DNA from: Verrucomicrobiota bacterium | GTDB lineage: Bacteria > Verrucomicrobiota > Verrucomicrobiia > Limisphaerales > J093 | Direction: 5' to 3' | Length of the DNA: 64,000 bases | NCBI GenBank assembly: GCA_022710935.1 | Contig: JAKLFY010000004.1 | Span: 62,001 to 126,000 of the forward strand | Shown: one piece after another, positions 54,460 through 63,174 of the stretch | Layout: each line of letters starts with the position of its first letter | Position numbering within the stretch: the first letter of the stretch is position 1 | Notes under the pieces: model-generated | What the model saw: only the letters and a program-made list of their open reading frames with translations | The model's database searches: none | Told to the model about the DNA's origin: nothing | Position numbers and translations under genes: made by a program

Positions 54460-55656
54460 TCAGGCAGCCATGCGGTAGGTCCGCGGACCGATGTGTTGTC
54501 CGGCAAACAGCCGCCGCCCCAGCACGACATAAGGCACGCCCACCAGGCTCGCGCACAGGAGCCAGCGGGCCAGCCCGGCGCCGGCGAAAGTCCACTGCGC
54601 CGTGTAGTGCCAGAGGGCGGCGGACATCGCGTTCAAGAGCACCAGCGGCAGGAGGAATTTCCAGGCCAGATTCATCAGGTGATCCGCTCGCAGGCGAGGC
54701 AGCGTTCCGCGCAGCCAGATAAACAGCGCGACAAAGCCGCCCAATTTCAGGAAGAACCACATGTACGAAGGCACCCACTCGAGCCAGAGGACCGGGGCGC
54801 GCCATCCGCCCAAAAACAGCGTGATCCCCAACGCGCTCACCGCGAACATCCCCAGGTACTCCCCAATGAAAAACAGGGCATACTTGAATCCCGAGTACTC
54901 GACCAGGTGCCCGGCGATAATCTCCGATTCGCCCTCCGGCAGATCGAATGGGGCGCGATTCGACTCGGCCGTCGCCGCCACGGTGAAAAGCAGCAGACCG
55001 GCCAGGCCCCACGGTGTGAACACATGCCAGCGCGCCAGCCATCCGCCATAATGCCCGCCCTGCGCGTCGGTGATATCGACCAGAGACATCGAGCCCGCCA
55101 GCATGACGACCGGCAGCGTCGAGAGAATCAGCGGCAACTCGTAACTGATCATTTGGGCAATCGCCCGCATGCCGCCCAGGAGCGAGTATTTGTTGCGGCT
55201 CGACCACCCCGCCATGAACACCGCCAGTTCGATGCACGCCCCAACCGCGAAGAAGAACAACAGGCCCGCGTTGAAGTCAACCGCCGCCATGTTGCGTCCG
55301 ACGGGGATGACCGCGTAGGCCAGCAGCACCGGCACCACCATCACCAGAGGCGCCACAAAATGCACAACACGGTCCGCCCCGCTCGGCACAATGTCCTCTT
55401 TGGTCAGCATCTTGATGAAATCCGCCATCGGCTGCAGCAGCCCCCACGGACCGACCCGGTTGGGCCCATACCGGTTCTGGATGCGTCCCAGTCCCTTGCG
55501 CTCGATCAGGACGGTCAGCGCAAACAGGGTCATGAACACACCGAGAATCGCCGCCGCCGAAATCACCAGCGACGCCCAGGGTTGCAGGGCGGCCGGCAAC
55601 TGGCCCACCAGCCAGTGCTTCAGGCTCACAAAAAGCTGATCGAGCGCGTCAAACAT
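54460..55656 (-). CDS. nuoH: NADH-quinone oxidoreductase subunit H
   Basis: The 398-residue quinone-chamber membrane subunit has conserved loops ERKGLGRIQNRYGPNRVGPW, GLLQPMADFIKMLTKEDIVP, MAGWSSRNKYSLLGGMRAIA, QMISYELPLILSTLPVVM and ESNRAPFDLPEGESEIIAGH. All key charged residues of the quinone-site loops appear intact. I chose the ATG at 55656 (MFDALDQLFVSLKHW). It follows nuoI after 80 bp. Confidence 0.93.
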   Translation of the reverse strand: MFDALDQLFVSLKHWLVGQLPAALQPWASLVISAAAILGVFMTLFALTVLIERKGLGRIQNRYGPNRVGPWGLLQPMADFIKMLTKEDIVPSGADRVVHFVAPLVMVVPVLLAYAVIPVGRNMAAVDFNAGLLFFFAVGACIELAVFMAGWSSRNKYSLLGGMRAIAQMISYELPLILSTLPVVMLAGSMSLVDITDAQGGHYGGWLARWHVFTPWGLAGLLLFTVAATAESNRAPFDLPEGESEIIAGHLVEYSGFKYALFFIGEYLGMFAVSALGITLFLGGWRAPVLWLEWVPSYMWFFLKLGGFVALFIWLRGTLPRLRADHLMNLAWKFLLPLVLLNAMSAALWHYTAQWTFAGAGLARWLLCASLVGVPYVVLGRRLFAGQHIGPRTYRMAA

Positions 55657-55736
55657 CGTCGCTGCCGGAGGCGCCACGCCCCCGACCAAGGGCGTATGCT
55701 CCGGGAATTGGAATGGTCTGGCGGGCCGCGCGCATC

Positions 55737-56339
55737 TTAAGTCCTGTCTGAACCGGCAGGTGTTGCCCCGGACGTCGTTCCCGCCGCAGGCGCCGGCGCC
55801 GCCCCCGGTTTGGCCTTCGTCTCAGCGTGGCCCGGTCCCGCCGCAAGCCGGGCGTTCACCTGCCCCGCCTCGACGGGATGCAGCCCGAGATAGTACGAGG
55901 CGGGTTTGGCGAGATCCATCTTGTGCAGGAGAAGGGATCCGAACCGGTCGGCCGTGCTCAGCTCGAATTCCGTGTTCATCTTGATCGAGTCGAAGGGACA
56001 AACCTCGACACAGATCTGGCAGCTCATGCAGACCGAAATGTCGAGGTCGAAGATCCGCGGACGCCTCCGCGGCCGGCCCTTCTCGTCCCGGTCAAGAACG
56101 ATATAGATGCACTGCGGCGGGCACTCCTTTTCGCAGATCTTGCAGGCCACGCACCGCAGGCCCTTCTCGGGATCCTCGCCGTCATAGACGAGCATCGGGA
56201 AACTGCGCGCCTTCTCCGGCAACGGAAGGCGTTCGTCCGGGTACTGGATCGTGACCAGCCGCGCCGGGTCGTAATAGCTGCCGACGAAATTCCGGGCTGT
56301 CTCGACGAGGCCCTTGAGAATGCCGCTGCCCAGATTCAT
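55737..56339 (-). CDS. nuoI: NADH-quinone oxidoreductase subunit I (2x[4Fe-4S])
   Basis: The protein has 200 residues with two intact ferredoxin motifs for clusters N6a and N6b: [12 protein letters not shown] and [12 protein letters not shown]. The start is ATG 56339 ([15 protein letters not shown]). The C-terminal about 40 residues form an Ala/Pro-rich extension ([20 protein letters not shown]) not found in standard NuoI and probably flexible. It overlaps the nuoD stop as ATGA. Confidence 0.93.
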   Translation of the reverse strand: MNLGSGILKGLVETARNFVGSYYDPARLVTIQYPDERLPLPEKARSFPMLVYDGEDPEKGLRCVACKICEKECPPQCIYIVLDRDEKGRPRRRPRIFDLDISVCMSCQICVEVCPFDSIKMNTEFELSTADRFGSLLLHKMDLAKPASYYLGLHPVEAGQVNARLAAGPGHAETKAKPGAAPAPAAGTTSGATPAGSDRT

Positions 56340-57595
56340 CGGTCCACCTCCCCCATCACGATGTCGACCGCCCCCAGGATGACCACGGTGTCCTGAAGCG
56401 TCGCTCCCCGGCACATGTCCTCGAGAATCGTCAGGTTGATGAAGCTGGGCGGACGGATCCGATAGCGGTAGGGATTGGCCGATCCGTCGCTGATCAGGTA
56501 AAAGCCGAGCTCGCCCTTCGGCGCCTCGATGCGCCCGTACACCTCGCCCACTGGCGGCTTGAACCCGCGCAGCCGCGCCTTCGGGTTGATGATCGGGCCC
56601 GCAGGCACCGCCCGCAGCGCCTGCTGCAGGATGCGCACCGATTCGCGCATCTCGAGCATCCGGATCATGTAGCGATCGTAAACGTCGCCGTGCGCCCCCA
56701 GCGGAACACCAAACTCGAATCGATCGTAGATCCCGTAGCGATCCACCCTCCGCAGATCGTAGTTCACACCGCTCGCCCGAAGCATCGGTCCCGTCACCCC
56801 GGCCTGCACCGCCAACTCGGACGAAAGCACGCCGATCCCCTGCGTGCGCGCCATCAGGATCTCATTGGTCGACAAAAGGTTCTCGAACTCGTCCAGGAAC
56901 CGGGGCAGGGCGTCCACCACGTCCCGGCAGGCCTCGATCCAGCCATTCGGGAGATCGCATCGGCATCCGCCAAATCGCATGTAGTTGCACATCATGCGCG
57001 AGCCCGTCAGGGCCTCGACCAGTTCGAGAATCTTCTCTCGCTCGCGGAAGGCATACATGATCGGCGTGCCCATCGCCCCCAGCTCCTGCAAGAGAAACCC
57101 GATCAGGCACGCGTGGTTGAGCACCCGGGTCAATTCGGCCGTGATCACCCGGATGTACTCCGCCCGCTCCGGCACCTCCAGCCCGGCCAGGCGCTCGACG
57201 GCCAGGGCGTAGGCCCAGTTGTTCGTCAGCGAACAGAAATAGTCGAGCCGGTCCGTGTACGGCATCGCGGCCAAATACGTCCCCCCCTCGCCCAGCTTCT
57301 CGTGGTTGCGGTGCAAATACCCGAACACCGGCTTGAGCCGGACCACCCGCTCCCCGTCCAGCACGACATCCATCCGAAACACCCCGTGCGTCGATGGATG
57401 GTGCGGCCCCACCGCCACTTCGAGCAGCGCCCCCTCGGAGTCGTCCCGCGAGATCGGATGCGGGCTGGCCTCGGCCTCCGCCTGCGGCGCCTTGTCCGGG
57501 CGCGGCAAGACCGCCGCGCGCGGCGGACTCTCCGGCACCAGATCGCCGGTGGACAACGCCTCGATCAGAACGTCTTCGGGGATCCGGCGGTTCAT
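56336..57595 (-). CDS. nuoD: NADH-quinone oxidoreductase subunit D
   Basis: The 419-residue 49-kDa-type subunit has the conserved [20 protein letters not shown] motif, [20 protein letters not shown] and [20 protein letters not shown], and ends [12 protein letters not shown]. These line the quinone site near cluster N2. The N-terminal about 45 residues ([20 protein letters not shown]) are an extra proline-rich leader. The ATG at 57595 overlaps the nuoC stop. Confidence 0.93.
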   Translation of the reverse strand: MNRRIPEDVLIEALSTGDLVPESPPRAAVLPRPDKAPQAEAEASPHPISRDDSEGALLEVAVGPHHPSTHGVFRMDVVLDGERVVRLKPVFGYLHRNHEKLGEGGTYLAAMPYTDRLDYFCSLTNNWAYALAVERLAGLEVPERAEYIRVITAELTRVLNHACLIGFLLQELGAMGTPIMYAFREREKILELVEALTGSRMMCNYMRFGGCRCDLPNGWIEACRDVVDALPRFLDEFENLLSTNEILMARTQGIGVLSSELAVQAGVTGPMLRASGVNYDLRRVDRYGIYDRFEFGVPLGAHGDVYDRYMIRMLEMRESVRILQQALRAVPAGPIINPKARLRGFKPPVGEVYGRIEAPKGELGFYLISDGSANPYRYRIRPPSFINLTILEDMCRGATLQDTVVILGAVDIVMGEVDR

Positions 57596-58227
57596 GCGTC
57601 GGCCTCGATCGGATAATGGCGCCGCGCCTTCTCCCTCAGGTCGTCGTGCGGCGTCGGCTCGTATTCGTAATCGTCCGGCTCCACGTAGTCCTTCCGCATC
57701 GGAGAATCCCGGAACTCGTCCCACATCAGGATCCGCCTCAGATCCGGATGCCCCTCGAACACAATGCCGAAAAGATCGTACGCCTCGCGTTCCTGGAATT
57801 CCGCGCTCCGCCACACGGGCGTCAGCGAGGCAAGGCGCGCCTGGTCCACCCGGTTGACCGTGCGCTGACGCAGGATGACCGGCCCGTGCTTCAGCCGCAT
57901 CGAGTAGAGGTGATACACGGCTTCGAGATGCCCCGGGACACGCCGTTCCCGGCACTCCTCGAACACCCGCTCCTGCCCGTCGACCAACCGCGTCACACGC
58001 ACATGCTCCTCCACAACCCGGTCCAACCAATCGACCCCGCTGACATTCGAGCAGTAATCGAGCGCCAACCGCGAATCGTCCCGCAGGAACCGCGCCACCT
58101 CGAGCGCGCGGGCCGGGGGCACAACCAGCGACGCCTGGCCCGGCACGACCCTGTTGCACTGGATGTCAAGCCCGACACCGGGGATTGCGGCTTCGATGCG
58201 GCACTTGATTTGTTCCAGTGTCTCCAC
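57592..58227 (-). CDS. nuoC: NADH-quinone oxidoreductase subunit C
   Basis: The 211-residue 30-kDa-type subunit contains [20 protein letters not shown] and the signature [37 protein letters not shown]. Its start is a GTG at 58227; no ATG fits. It lies 42 bp downstream of nuoB and overlaps nuoD by 4 bp. Confidence 0.92.
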   Translation of the reverse strand: METLEQIKCRIEAAIPGVGLDIQCNRVVPGQASLVVPPARALEVARFLRDDSRLALDYCSNVSGVDWLDRVVEEHVRVTRLVDGQERVFEECRERRVPGHLEAVYHLYSMRLKHGPVILRQRTVNRVDQARLASLTPVWRSAEFQEREAYDLFGIVFEGHPDLRRILMWDEFRDSPMRKDYVEPDDYEYEPTPHDDLREKARRHYPIEADA

Positions 58228-58269
58228 AGGCTCGGATTGGGCGCGCGGCGCGCGGTCAAGGAATGTGAT

Positions 58270-58884
58270 TTACTCGTTGCGGGTGATTGGCTTCGGACGC
58301 CACAGGTCGGTGTTCTTGGCCGGGACCAGGTCGTAGGGGCCATACTCCGGCACCGGGAATTCGCCGGGGGCCTCTTCCTGAAACGCCCGGGCGCGGGAAG
58401 GTCCGGTCAGTTTCCGCGAGGCAATCTTCTCTTGGAGCGTGATGAGCGCGTGCAGCAAGGCTTCCGGGCGCGGAGGACACCCCGGGATATGGACGTCGAC
58501 CGGCACATACCGGTCGATCCCCTTGAGAACGTTGTAGCCGCGCTTGAACGGCCCGCCCGAAATGGCGCAGGCCCCCATCGCGATCACGTACTTCGGCTCC
58601 GGCATCTGGTTGTACAGCCGCACCACCTGCGGTGCCATCTTCTTGGTCACTGTCCCCGCCACAATCATCAGATCCGCCTGCCGCGGCGAGGGGCGGAACA
58701 CCTCCGCGCCGAATCGCGCGATGTCGAACCGCGCCATCGAGGCTGCGATCATCTCGATGGCGCAACAGGCCAGACCAAAATTGAGAGGCCAGAGCGAGTT
58801 GCGGCACCCCCAGTTGTAAAGGTCCTGGATCGTCGTGGCGAAGACGCCCTGTCTGCTCAACTCGCTGCGCAGTCCTTCATCCAT
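58270..58884 (-). CDS. nuoB: NADH-quinone oxidoreductase subunit B (cluster N2)
   Basis: The protein has 204 residues. The N2 cluster ligands are in [20 protein letters not shown] (tandem Cys), MGACAISGG and [20 protein letters not shown]. It sits at the junction with NuoD and NuoH. An unusual 140-bp gap upstream, towards nuoA, holds a repeat (58956-59028). The C-terminus ([18 protein letters not shown]) is a short tail. Confidence 0.93.
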   Translation of the reverse strand: MDEGLRSELSRQGVFATTIQDLYNWGCRNSLWPLNFGLACCAIEMIAASMARFDIARFGAEVFRPSPRQADLMIVAGTVTKKMAPQVVRLYNQMPEPKYVIAMGACAISGGPFKRGYNVLKGIDRYVPVDVHIPGCPPRPEALLHALITLQEKIASRKLTGPSRARAFQEEAPGEFPVPEYGPYDLVPAKNTDLWRPKPITRNE

Positions 58885-58955
58885 GCTGATCGCCCTCCTC
58901 CCATTGTCGAGTTTTCGGCTTCGCGATGGTCACAACTCCATGAAACATGCTCTTC

Positions 58956-59028
58956 CAGCCCGCCTGGCAGCCCTCTTGCGAGGTCTGACCGCCCTCTGTG
59001 CACCGCCGGGGTGTACCATGCGGGCTAG
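58956..59028. repeat. CTAGCCCGCAT-family repeat inside the nuo operon
   Basis: The 73-bp unit runs from CAGCCCGCCTGGCAG to ATGCGGGCTAG with interior CGAGGTCTGACCGCCCTC, matching 25761-25834. It separates nuoA from nuoB, and its right end supplies the nuoA TAG stop (59025-59027). Because the following genes lack their own obvious promoter, the repeat is presumably transcribed. Confidence 0.85.
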
Positions 59029-59402
59029 CGCCACCGCAACAACCCCTTCCCCCATGCCCAGACCAGCCCCTCGACCAGCAACAACAGAAAAACCATGATT
59101 GCCACAAACGCCCCCGGCGCCAAACCGGTGAACGACACCGCGAACGGCAGCAGGAAAACAGTCTCGACGTCGAACACCAGAAAGATGATCGCGTAGAGAT
59201 AGTACTGGGATTGGAACCGGATGCGGACATCGCCTTGCGGCGCCAGGCCGCATTCGTAGGCCGCACCCTTGGTGGGACCCGGCTTGGGGGGGGAGACCCA
59301 CACCGCCCACAATCTCGCCAGGCCCAGCATCCCCAGGCAGAAGACGAGACCCGCCGCCAGCATCAGAGCCAGAAACAGGTATGGGTTGGATGCGGACGGC
59401 AT
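59025..59402 (-). CDS. nuoA: NADH-quinone oxidoreductase subunit A
   Basis: The 125-residue membrane subunit has three helices and the conserved loop KGAAYECGLAPQGDVRIRFQ plus YYLYAIIFLVFDVETVFLLP. It begins with ATG 59402; a GTG at 59411 is an alternative. Its C-terminal end (WGKGLLRWR) is followed at once by a TAG that lies inside a repeat. It starts the nuo cluster. Confidence 0.92.
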   Translation of the reverse strand: MPSASNPYLFLALMLAAGLVFCLGMLGLARLWAVWVSPPKPGPTKGAAYECGLAPQGDVRIRFQSQYYLYAIIFLVFDVETVFLLPFAVSFTGLAPGAFVAIMVFLLLLVEGLVWAWGKGLLRWR

Positions 59403-59431
59403 GCGCGGCACGATATCCCGATTCCCATGGT

Positions 59432-59701
59432 TCAGTTCTGCTCGGGTGACTTTCGCCGAAGACCGACGTCGTGGGCAATGTCGTCGAACTCCTCCGCGCT
59501 CACGTCCTCGAGACGCTTGCCGCGCTCGGCCAGTTTCTCGTTGATCTTCAACGCTTTCTCGGTCATGTGCTCATGGGTCGCCTCCGAGCCGCCAATGAGC
59601 GCAAAGTTCGGCCCGGTCGTAATGCGTTTATGGCCGTCCGAATCCAGGCCCAGGCCCAGCAAGAGGGCCATCTTGCGCTTTCCGGCTGCGACATCTGACA
59701 T
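59432..59701 (-). CDS. Small hypothetical protein upstream of nuoA
   Basis: The 89-residue protein (KMALLLGLGLDSDGHKRITT; MTEKALKINEKLAERGKRLE; FDDIAHDVGLRRKSPEQ) is charged, helical and probably cytoplasmic, and I do not recognise it. It lies 29 bp upstream of nuoA and overlaps the 3' end of the methyltransferase frame by 139 bp. Its codon pattern and protein-like composition favour it over the overlapping frame as the real sequence in that overlap. Confidence 0.65.
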   Translation of the reverse strand: MSDVAAGKRKMALLLGLGLDSDGHKRITTGPNFALIGGSEATHEHMTEKALKINEKLAERGKRLEDVSAEEFDDIAHDVGLRRKSPEQN

Positions 59702-60396
59702 GCCGACACGCTACGGTCGCAGCCCCCTCCCTTCCAAGCAAAAAAGGCGCCGCCCGACATCGTTCCACCCCGCGCGCCCGCCTCGGCCTTCAGCAGGAAC
59801 AGGTCCGCCCGATCCACCGCCTCCCTGACTTCGAGCCCGACCGGACGCAGCAGGGCAGGCCAGCGCGCCGCCGGCGGGAGGTGGTCGTGGCCGACCGCTC
59901 CGCCCACGCTCTGGTGAAAGGCGTTGAGCTGGCTGCTGCCCGCAAGATGCAGCACCAGGAGCTGGCCGCCGGGCTTGAGATGCCGGGCCATCCGCCGCAG
60001 CGCCCCCGCCTGGTCGCGGAAATGGGGGAACGAGTGGAAACATAACACCCGGTCGAAAGACCCCTCGAACGGCTCGTCACCGCAGATGTCCAGAAGCACA
60101 AACTCGGCGTCCACGCCGCGCGCGCGCGCCTGCGCCAGCATCCCCTCCGAGAAATCGACCGCCACAACCCGGCCCGGCCTCACCGTGCTGGCCAGCCAGC
60201 CGGTGATCTGTCCGGTGCCGCAACCCACTTCGAGGAGATCGAGGCCCGCCTTCAGCCCGAGCCGCCCGTCGAGTTCCCGCAGCCGGCGCATGGTCGCGTC
60301 CGGATCGGGTCCGGTCCTGTCCCAGGTCGGGGCCTGGCGGTCGAAGAAGGCGACGCGCGGGTCGCGGGTCGGCGGGGATCCGTGGGCGCGGCTCAT
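59563..60396 (-). CDS. SAM-dependent methyltransferase, C-terminus reading into the next gene
   Basis: A class I methyltransferase with motif I (LLEVGCGTGQITGWLASTVR), RVVAVDFSEGMLAQARARGV, FVLLDICGDEPFEGSFDRVL and HLKPGGQLLVLHLAG. The methyl acceptor is unknown. The natural protein probably ends near VDRADLFLLKAEA; beyond that the frame continues without a stop for about 70 residues (PSCWAWAWIRTAINALRPGR), antagonising the 89-residue gene in another frame. A loss of the original stop by frameshift is likely. It diverges from the metal-uptake operon. Confidence 0.75.
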   Translation of the reverse strand: MSRAHGSPPTRDPRVAFFDRQAPTWDRTGPDPDATMRRLRELDGRLGLKAGLDLLEVGCGTGQITGWLASTVRPGRVVAVDFSEGMLAQARARGVDAEFVLLDICGDEPFEGSFDRVLCFHSFPHFRDQAGALRRMARHLKPGGQLLVLHLAGSSQLNAFHQSVGGAVGHDHLPPAARWPALLRPVGLEVREAVDRADLFLLKAEAGARGGTMSGGAFFAWKGGGCDRSVSACQMSQPESARWPSCWAWAWIRTAINALRPGRTLRSLAARRRPMST

Positions 60397-60451
60397 ACTA
60401 TTTTTTTTGGGTTGCGTAACACGGCATTTCTGGTAACATGCTTTATATCGA

Positions 60452-60462
60452 CAGTAATACTG
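60452..60462. promoter_or_regulatory. Palindrome in the divergent promoter region of the metal-uptake operon
   Basis: CAGTA-A-TACTG is a perfect hyphenated palindrome in the AT-richer 130-bp gap between the divergent methyltransferase and metal-uptake genes. GTAAC also occurs twice nearby (60413-60417 and 60433-60437). It is a candidate regulator site (a metal sensor would fit the operon), but it does not match a known Zur or MntR box that I can confirm. Confidence 0.3.
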
Positions 60463-60529
60463 GCGCGCGCGGCTCGTCAAGCCCGTCCTGCGCGCGCCGC
60501 AGGGCGGCGAGGGCTTGGGGAAAACGAAA

Positions 60530-61687
60530 ATGGTCATGTCCTATGAATCCGCCGCGCGCCGGATCGTCCTGGCAATCGCGCTGGGCGCGGCCGCGGCGCC
60601 GGCTCTGGCGCAGACGGAGACGCACGCCGCCCTTCAGGCGGTCAACGGCGTGGGGGCAAGCGCGTGGAACGGCTCGTTCCCGTTCACGCTGCGGGGGGTG
60701 CTCCTGTGCGATCCGGACGCGATGCTCGATGCCACGCCGCAGTTCCTGCCGTGGGACAACGGGGCCAACCAGTATCGGATGGGGGGCGAATGGCAGGTGA
60801 CGTTCCAGGCCGTGGATCCAGGCGACCGGGGCGGGACGACGTGCTGGATGGGGCAGAACTACGGCAACCAGCCCTGGATCCACCAGAGCGATCTGAGCTA
60901 CAGCAACGAGGCCTGGGTGCCGGAGATCCTGCGGCTCGGTTTCGACCCCTCGAACCTGCGCCAGTTCCGCGCCGGCGACCTGATCGAGGTGACGGCGCGC
61001 CAGGCGCTCTTCTACGGCGGCAAACGCAACATCAACGAAGGACACGACATCGACCCGGCCTTCAATTTCGACATCCGGCTCGTGACGCCCGACTATGGCC
61101 TGCCGGCGCCGGAAGTGATCACCCTCGCCGATGTCATGCAGCCGGGCGGCAGCGCGGACGATCCTGCGTCCTGGCCGGCCATTTTCGACCCGACCCGCGC
61201 CACCGGAGGCGAGCATTACCAGGGCATGCGGGTGCGCCTCAACAACCTCACGCTCGTGACGGCAAACGGATGGAACCCCACGAACAGTTGGGCGGCGCGC
61301 CGCTGCACTGTCACCGACAACGACGGGCGGTTCTTCTGGCTGCGCCATCCGCGCTTCAGCCTTGGCCCGGCCCCGGCAGGCCGGTTCGACGCCGTCGGCG
61401 TCTTCAACCAGGAATCCGGTTCCGGCAGCCAGGGCACCAACGGGTACGAGCTCTTCGTGCAGCAGGTGATCCCGCAAGAGCCGCCGGTGCTCGGCATCGA
61501 CCACACCGTCGCCCTCTCATGGCCGGTCAGCGGCGCGGCTTATCAGCTCGAGTCCCGTCCCGACGTGAATTCGACGGAGTGGTCGGCGGTGACGAACAGG
61601 CCGGCGGAGATCGAGGGCCGGAACACGGTTCTTGTGCCGCCCGCCCCCGATCCGCAACAGGTGTACCGGCTGAGGAAGACGAATTGA
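60530..61687 (+). CDS. Secreted protein of unknown function in a metal-uptake operon
   Basis: A signal peptide (SAARRIVLAIALGAAAAPAL) precedes a 385-residue beta-rich protein (AVNGVGASAWNGSFPFTLRG; MGGEWQVTFQAVDPGDRGGT; AARRCTVTDNDGRFFWLRHP). The C-terminal 60 residues (VALSWPVSGAAYQLESRPDV) are a short beta domain seen at the ends of secreted Verrucomicrobia proteins. I do not recognise the main domain. It is the first gene of a tight unit with a pseudopilin and a ZnuA/ZnuC-type ABC importer, so a role in metal binding or surface display is a reasonable guess. Confidence 0.7.
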   Translation: MVMSYESAARRIVLAIALGAAAAPALAQTETHAALQAVNGVGASAWNGSFPFTLRGVLLCDPDAMLDATPQFLPWDNGANQYRMGGEWQVTFQAVDPGDRGGTTCWMGQNYGNQPWIHQSDLSYSNEAWVPEILRLGFDPSNLRQFRAGDLIEVTARQALFYGGKRNINEGHDIDPAFNFDIRLVTPDYGLPAPEVITLADVMQPGGSADDPASWPAIFDPTRATGGEHYQGMRVRLNNLTLVTANGWNPTNSWAARRCTVTDNDGRFFWLRHPRFSLGPAPAGRFDAVGVFNQESGSGSQGTNGYELFVQQVIPQEPPVLGIDHTVALSWPVSGAAYQLESRPDVNSTEWSAVTNRPAEIEGRNTVLVPPAPDPQQVYRLRKTN

Positions 61688-61696
61688 CGCCCTCTC

Positions 61697-62344
61697 ATGC
61701 GCGCGGCGAGCCAACGATTCGCGGGATTCACACTGGTCGAGCTGCTGGTGGTGATCGCCATCATCGCCAGCCTCGCCGGCCTGCTGCTGCCCGCGCTGGC
61801 GCGCGCCAAGGAGAAGGCCAAGGTCATCAAAGTCCACGCCGAACTCTACGGCGTCGGCCTCGCGCTCGAGATGTACTCCGACGACCACGGCGGCCAGTTG
61901 CCGCCCGTGCGCGTCGACTGCAACAGCGATCTGTCCGCTCACTGGTGCCAGTTCCCCGTCGAGCTGGCCCAGGAAGGGTACCTCGCCCGCGGCAGCAAGC
62001 CCGGCCTGGCCGCCAACATGCAGGATGCGTTCAACCCCGGCCACACCTACAAGTACGCCACCCCCGGCCCGCAACTGCTCAACGACTCCGCCGGCGGCAA
62101 CTACAGGCTTTGGGTTCCCGACGATTTTCCCAATTGCGCCAGCGCGTCCGGCAAGTACTACTCGAACCGGATCGACTCCCCCGTGCGGTGGGTTCTCTGG
62201 AGCCTGGGACCGCGCCCGGACAGTGACAGGACCCAGGACAGCCACGCGCCGATCGCCAGCCGCAGTTGGTACCGCCGCGCCGGGGAGGGCGGTGTCATCG
62301 CCCGCATCGCTACGCGCGAGGCGATGCAGTTCAAGACGCCATGA
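61697..62344 (+). CDS. Pseudopilin-like protein (type II secretion/type IV pilus N-terminus)
   Basis: The 215-residue protein has a prepilin leader (MRAASQRFAG) and the hydrophobic stretch FTLVELLVVIAIIASLAG, then LLLPALARAKEKAK, and DUF1559-type sequence (VIKVHAELYGVGLALEMYSD). The remaining C-terminal part (YYSNRIDSPVRWVLWSLGPR) is typical of Verrucomicrobia pseudopilins. It lies 9 bp after the secreted protein and overlaps the metal-binding lipoprotein gene by ATGA, so it is co-translated with a metal importer, which is unexpected. Confidence 0.88.
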   Translation: MRAASQRFAGFTLVELLVVIAIIASLAGLLLPALARAKEKAKVIKVHAELYGVGLALEMYSDDHGGQLPPVRVDCNSDLSAHWCQFPVELAQEGYLARGSKPGLAANMQDAFNPGHTYKYATPGPQLLNDSAGGNYRLWVPDDFPNCASASGKYYSNRIDSPVRWVLWSLGPRPDSDRTQDSHAPIASRSWYRRAGEGGVIARIATREAMQFKTP

Positions 62345-63174
62345 CCCGGCCCCTGCTCCGAATCTGCGCGGCCGCCGCGCTGGGACTGCTGATCCTGCCG
62401 GGCTGCCGCCGCGCCGCCCCGCCGCCCGATGTCCCGCGCATCGCCACGACAACCTCCTACCTCGAAGCCGCCGCGTCCGACCTGCTGGGGGACGCCCTCA
62501 GCATCGTCCGGCTCGCCGAACCCGGCACCTGCCCCGGGCACTTCGACATGCGCCCCAGCCAGATCGCCGCCCTGCGCCAGTGCCGCGCCTTGTTTCGATT
62601 CGACTTCCAGAAAGGCCTCGATGCGAGGTTTCCCGGGGCGGACGACCCTCTGCGTGTCACCCCGGTGAGCGTTCCGCGCGGGATGGCCCGGCCCGACAGC
62701 TACCTTTTGGCCTGCCGCCAGATGGCCGATGCGCTGGCCGCGCTCGACCTGCTCTCCCGAACTGAGGCCGAGACACGCCTGCGGGAAATCGCGGACCGGC
62801 TCGATGCCTTGTCCCGCGACGCCACAAACCGCGTGAGCCGCGCCGGATTGAGCGGCGCGGCTGTCATCGCCAGCGGGCGGCAGCGCGACTTCTGTGAATG
62901 GCTCGGGCTCGATGTCGTGGCCACCTTCAGCGCCGCTGACGCCGCCAGCATCGGCGAAATCGAGCAGGCCATCGCGGCAGGCAAGCTCGCCTCCATCAAG
63001 CTGGTCATCGCCAACCTCCCCGAGGGCCGGCGGACGGCCGATGCCTTGGCGAAACGGCTCAAGGCGGACGTGGTCGTGTTCGAGAACTTCCCTCGGGTGC
63101 GCAACGGACGCGTCTCGTTCGACGCCATGCTCGAAGCGAATGTCGAGGCCCTGGCGCGCACCGCGCTTCCATGA
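62341..63174 (+). CDS. Metal ABC transporter substrate-binding lipoprotein (ZnuA/TroA-like)
   Basis: The lipoprotein signal (AAAALGLLILPGCRRAAPPP) has a lipobox ending LPGC. The protein (277 residues) has cluster A-1-type features: ATTTSYLEAAASDLLGDALS, CPGHFDMRPSQIAALRQCRA with the metal-site His, MADALAALDLLSRTEAETRL and a C-terminal VVFENFPRVRNGRVSFDAML. The familiar His-rich loop of zinc binders is absent. Mn or Zn are the likely ions. It overlaps the ATPase gene by 4 bp. Confidence 0.82.
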   Translation: MTRPLLRICAAAALGLLILPGCRRAAPPPDVPRIATTTSYLEAAASDLLGDALSIVRLAEPGTCPGHFDMRPSQIAALRQCRALFRFDFQKGLDARFPGADDPLRVTPVSVPRGMARPDSYLLACRQMADALAALDLLSRTEAETRLREIADRLDALSRDATNRVSRAGLSGAAVIASGRQRDFCEWLGLDVVATFSAADAASIGEIEQAIAAGKLASIKLVIANLPEGRRTADALAKRLKADVVVFENFPRVRNGRVSFDAMLEANVEALARTALP

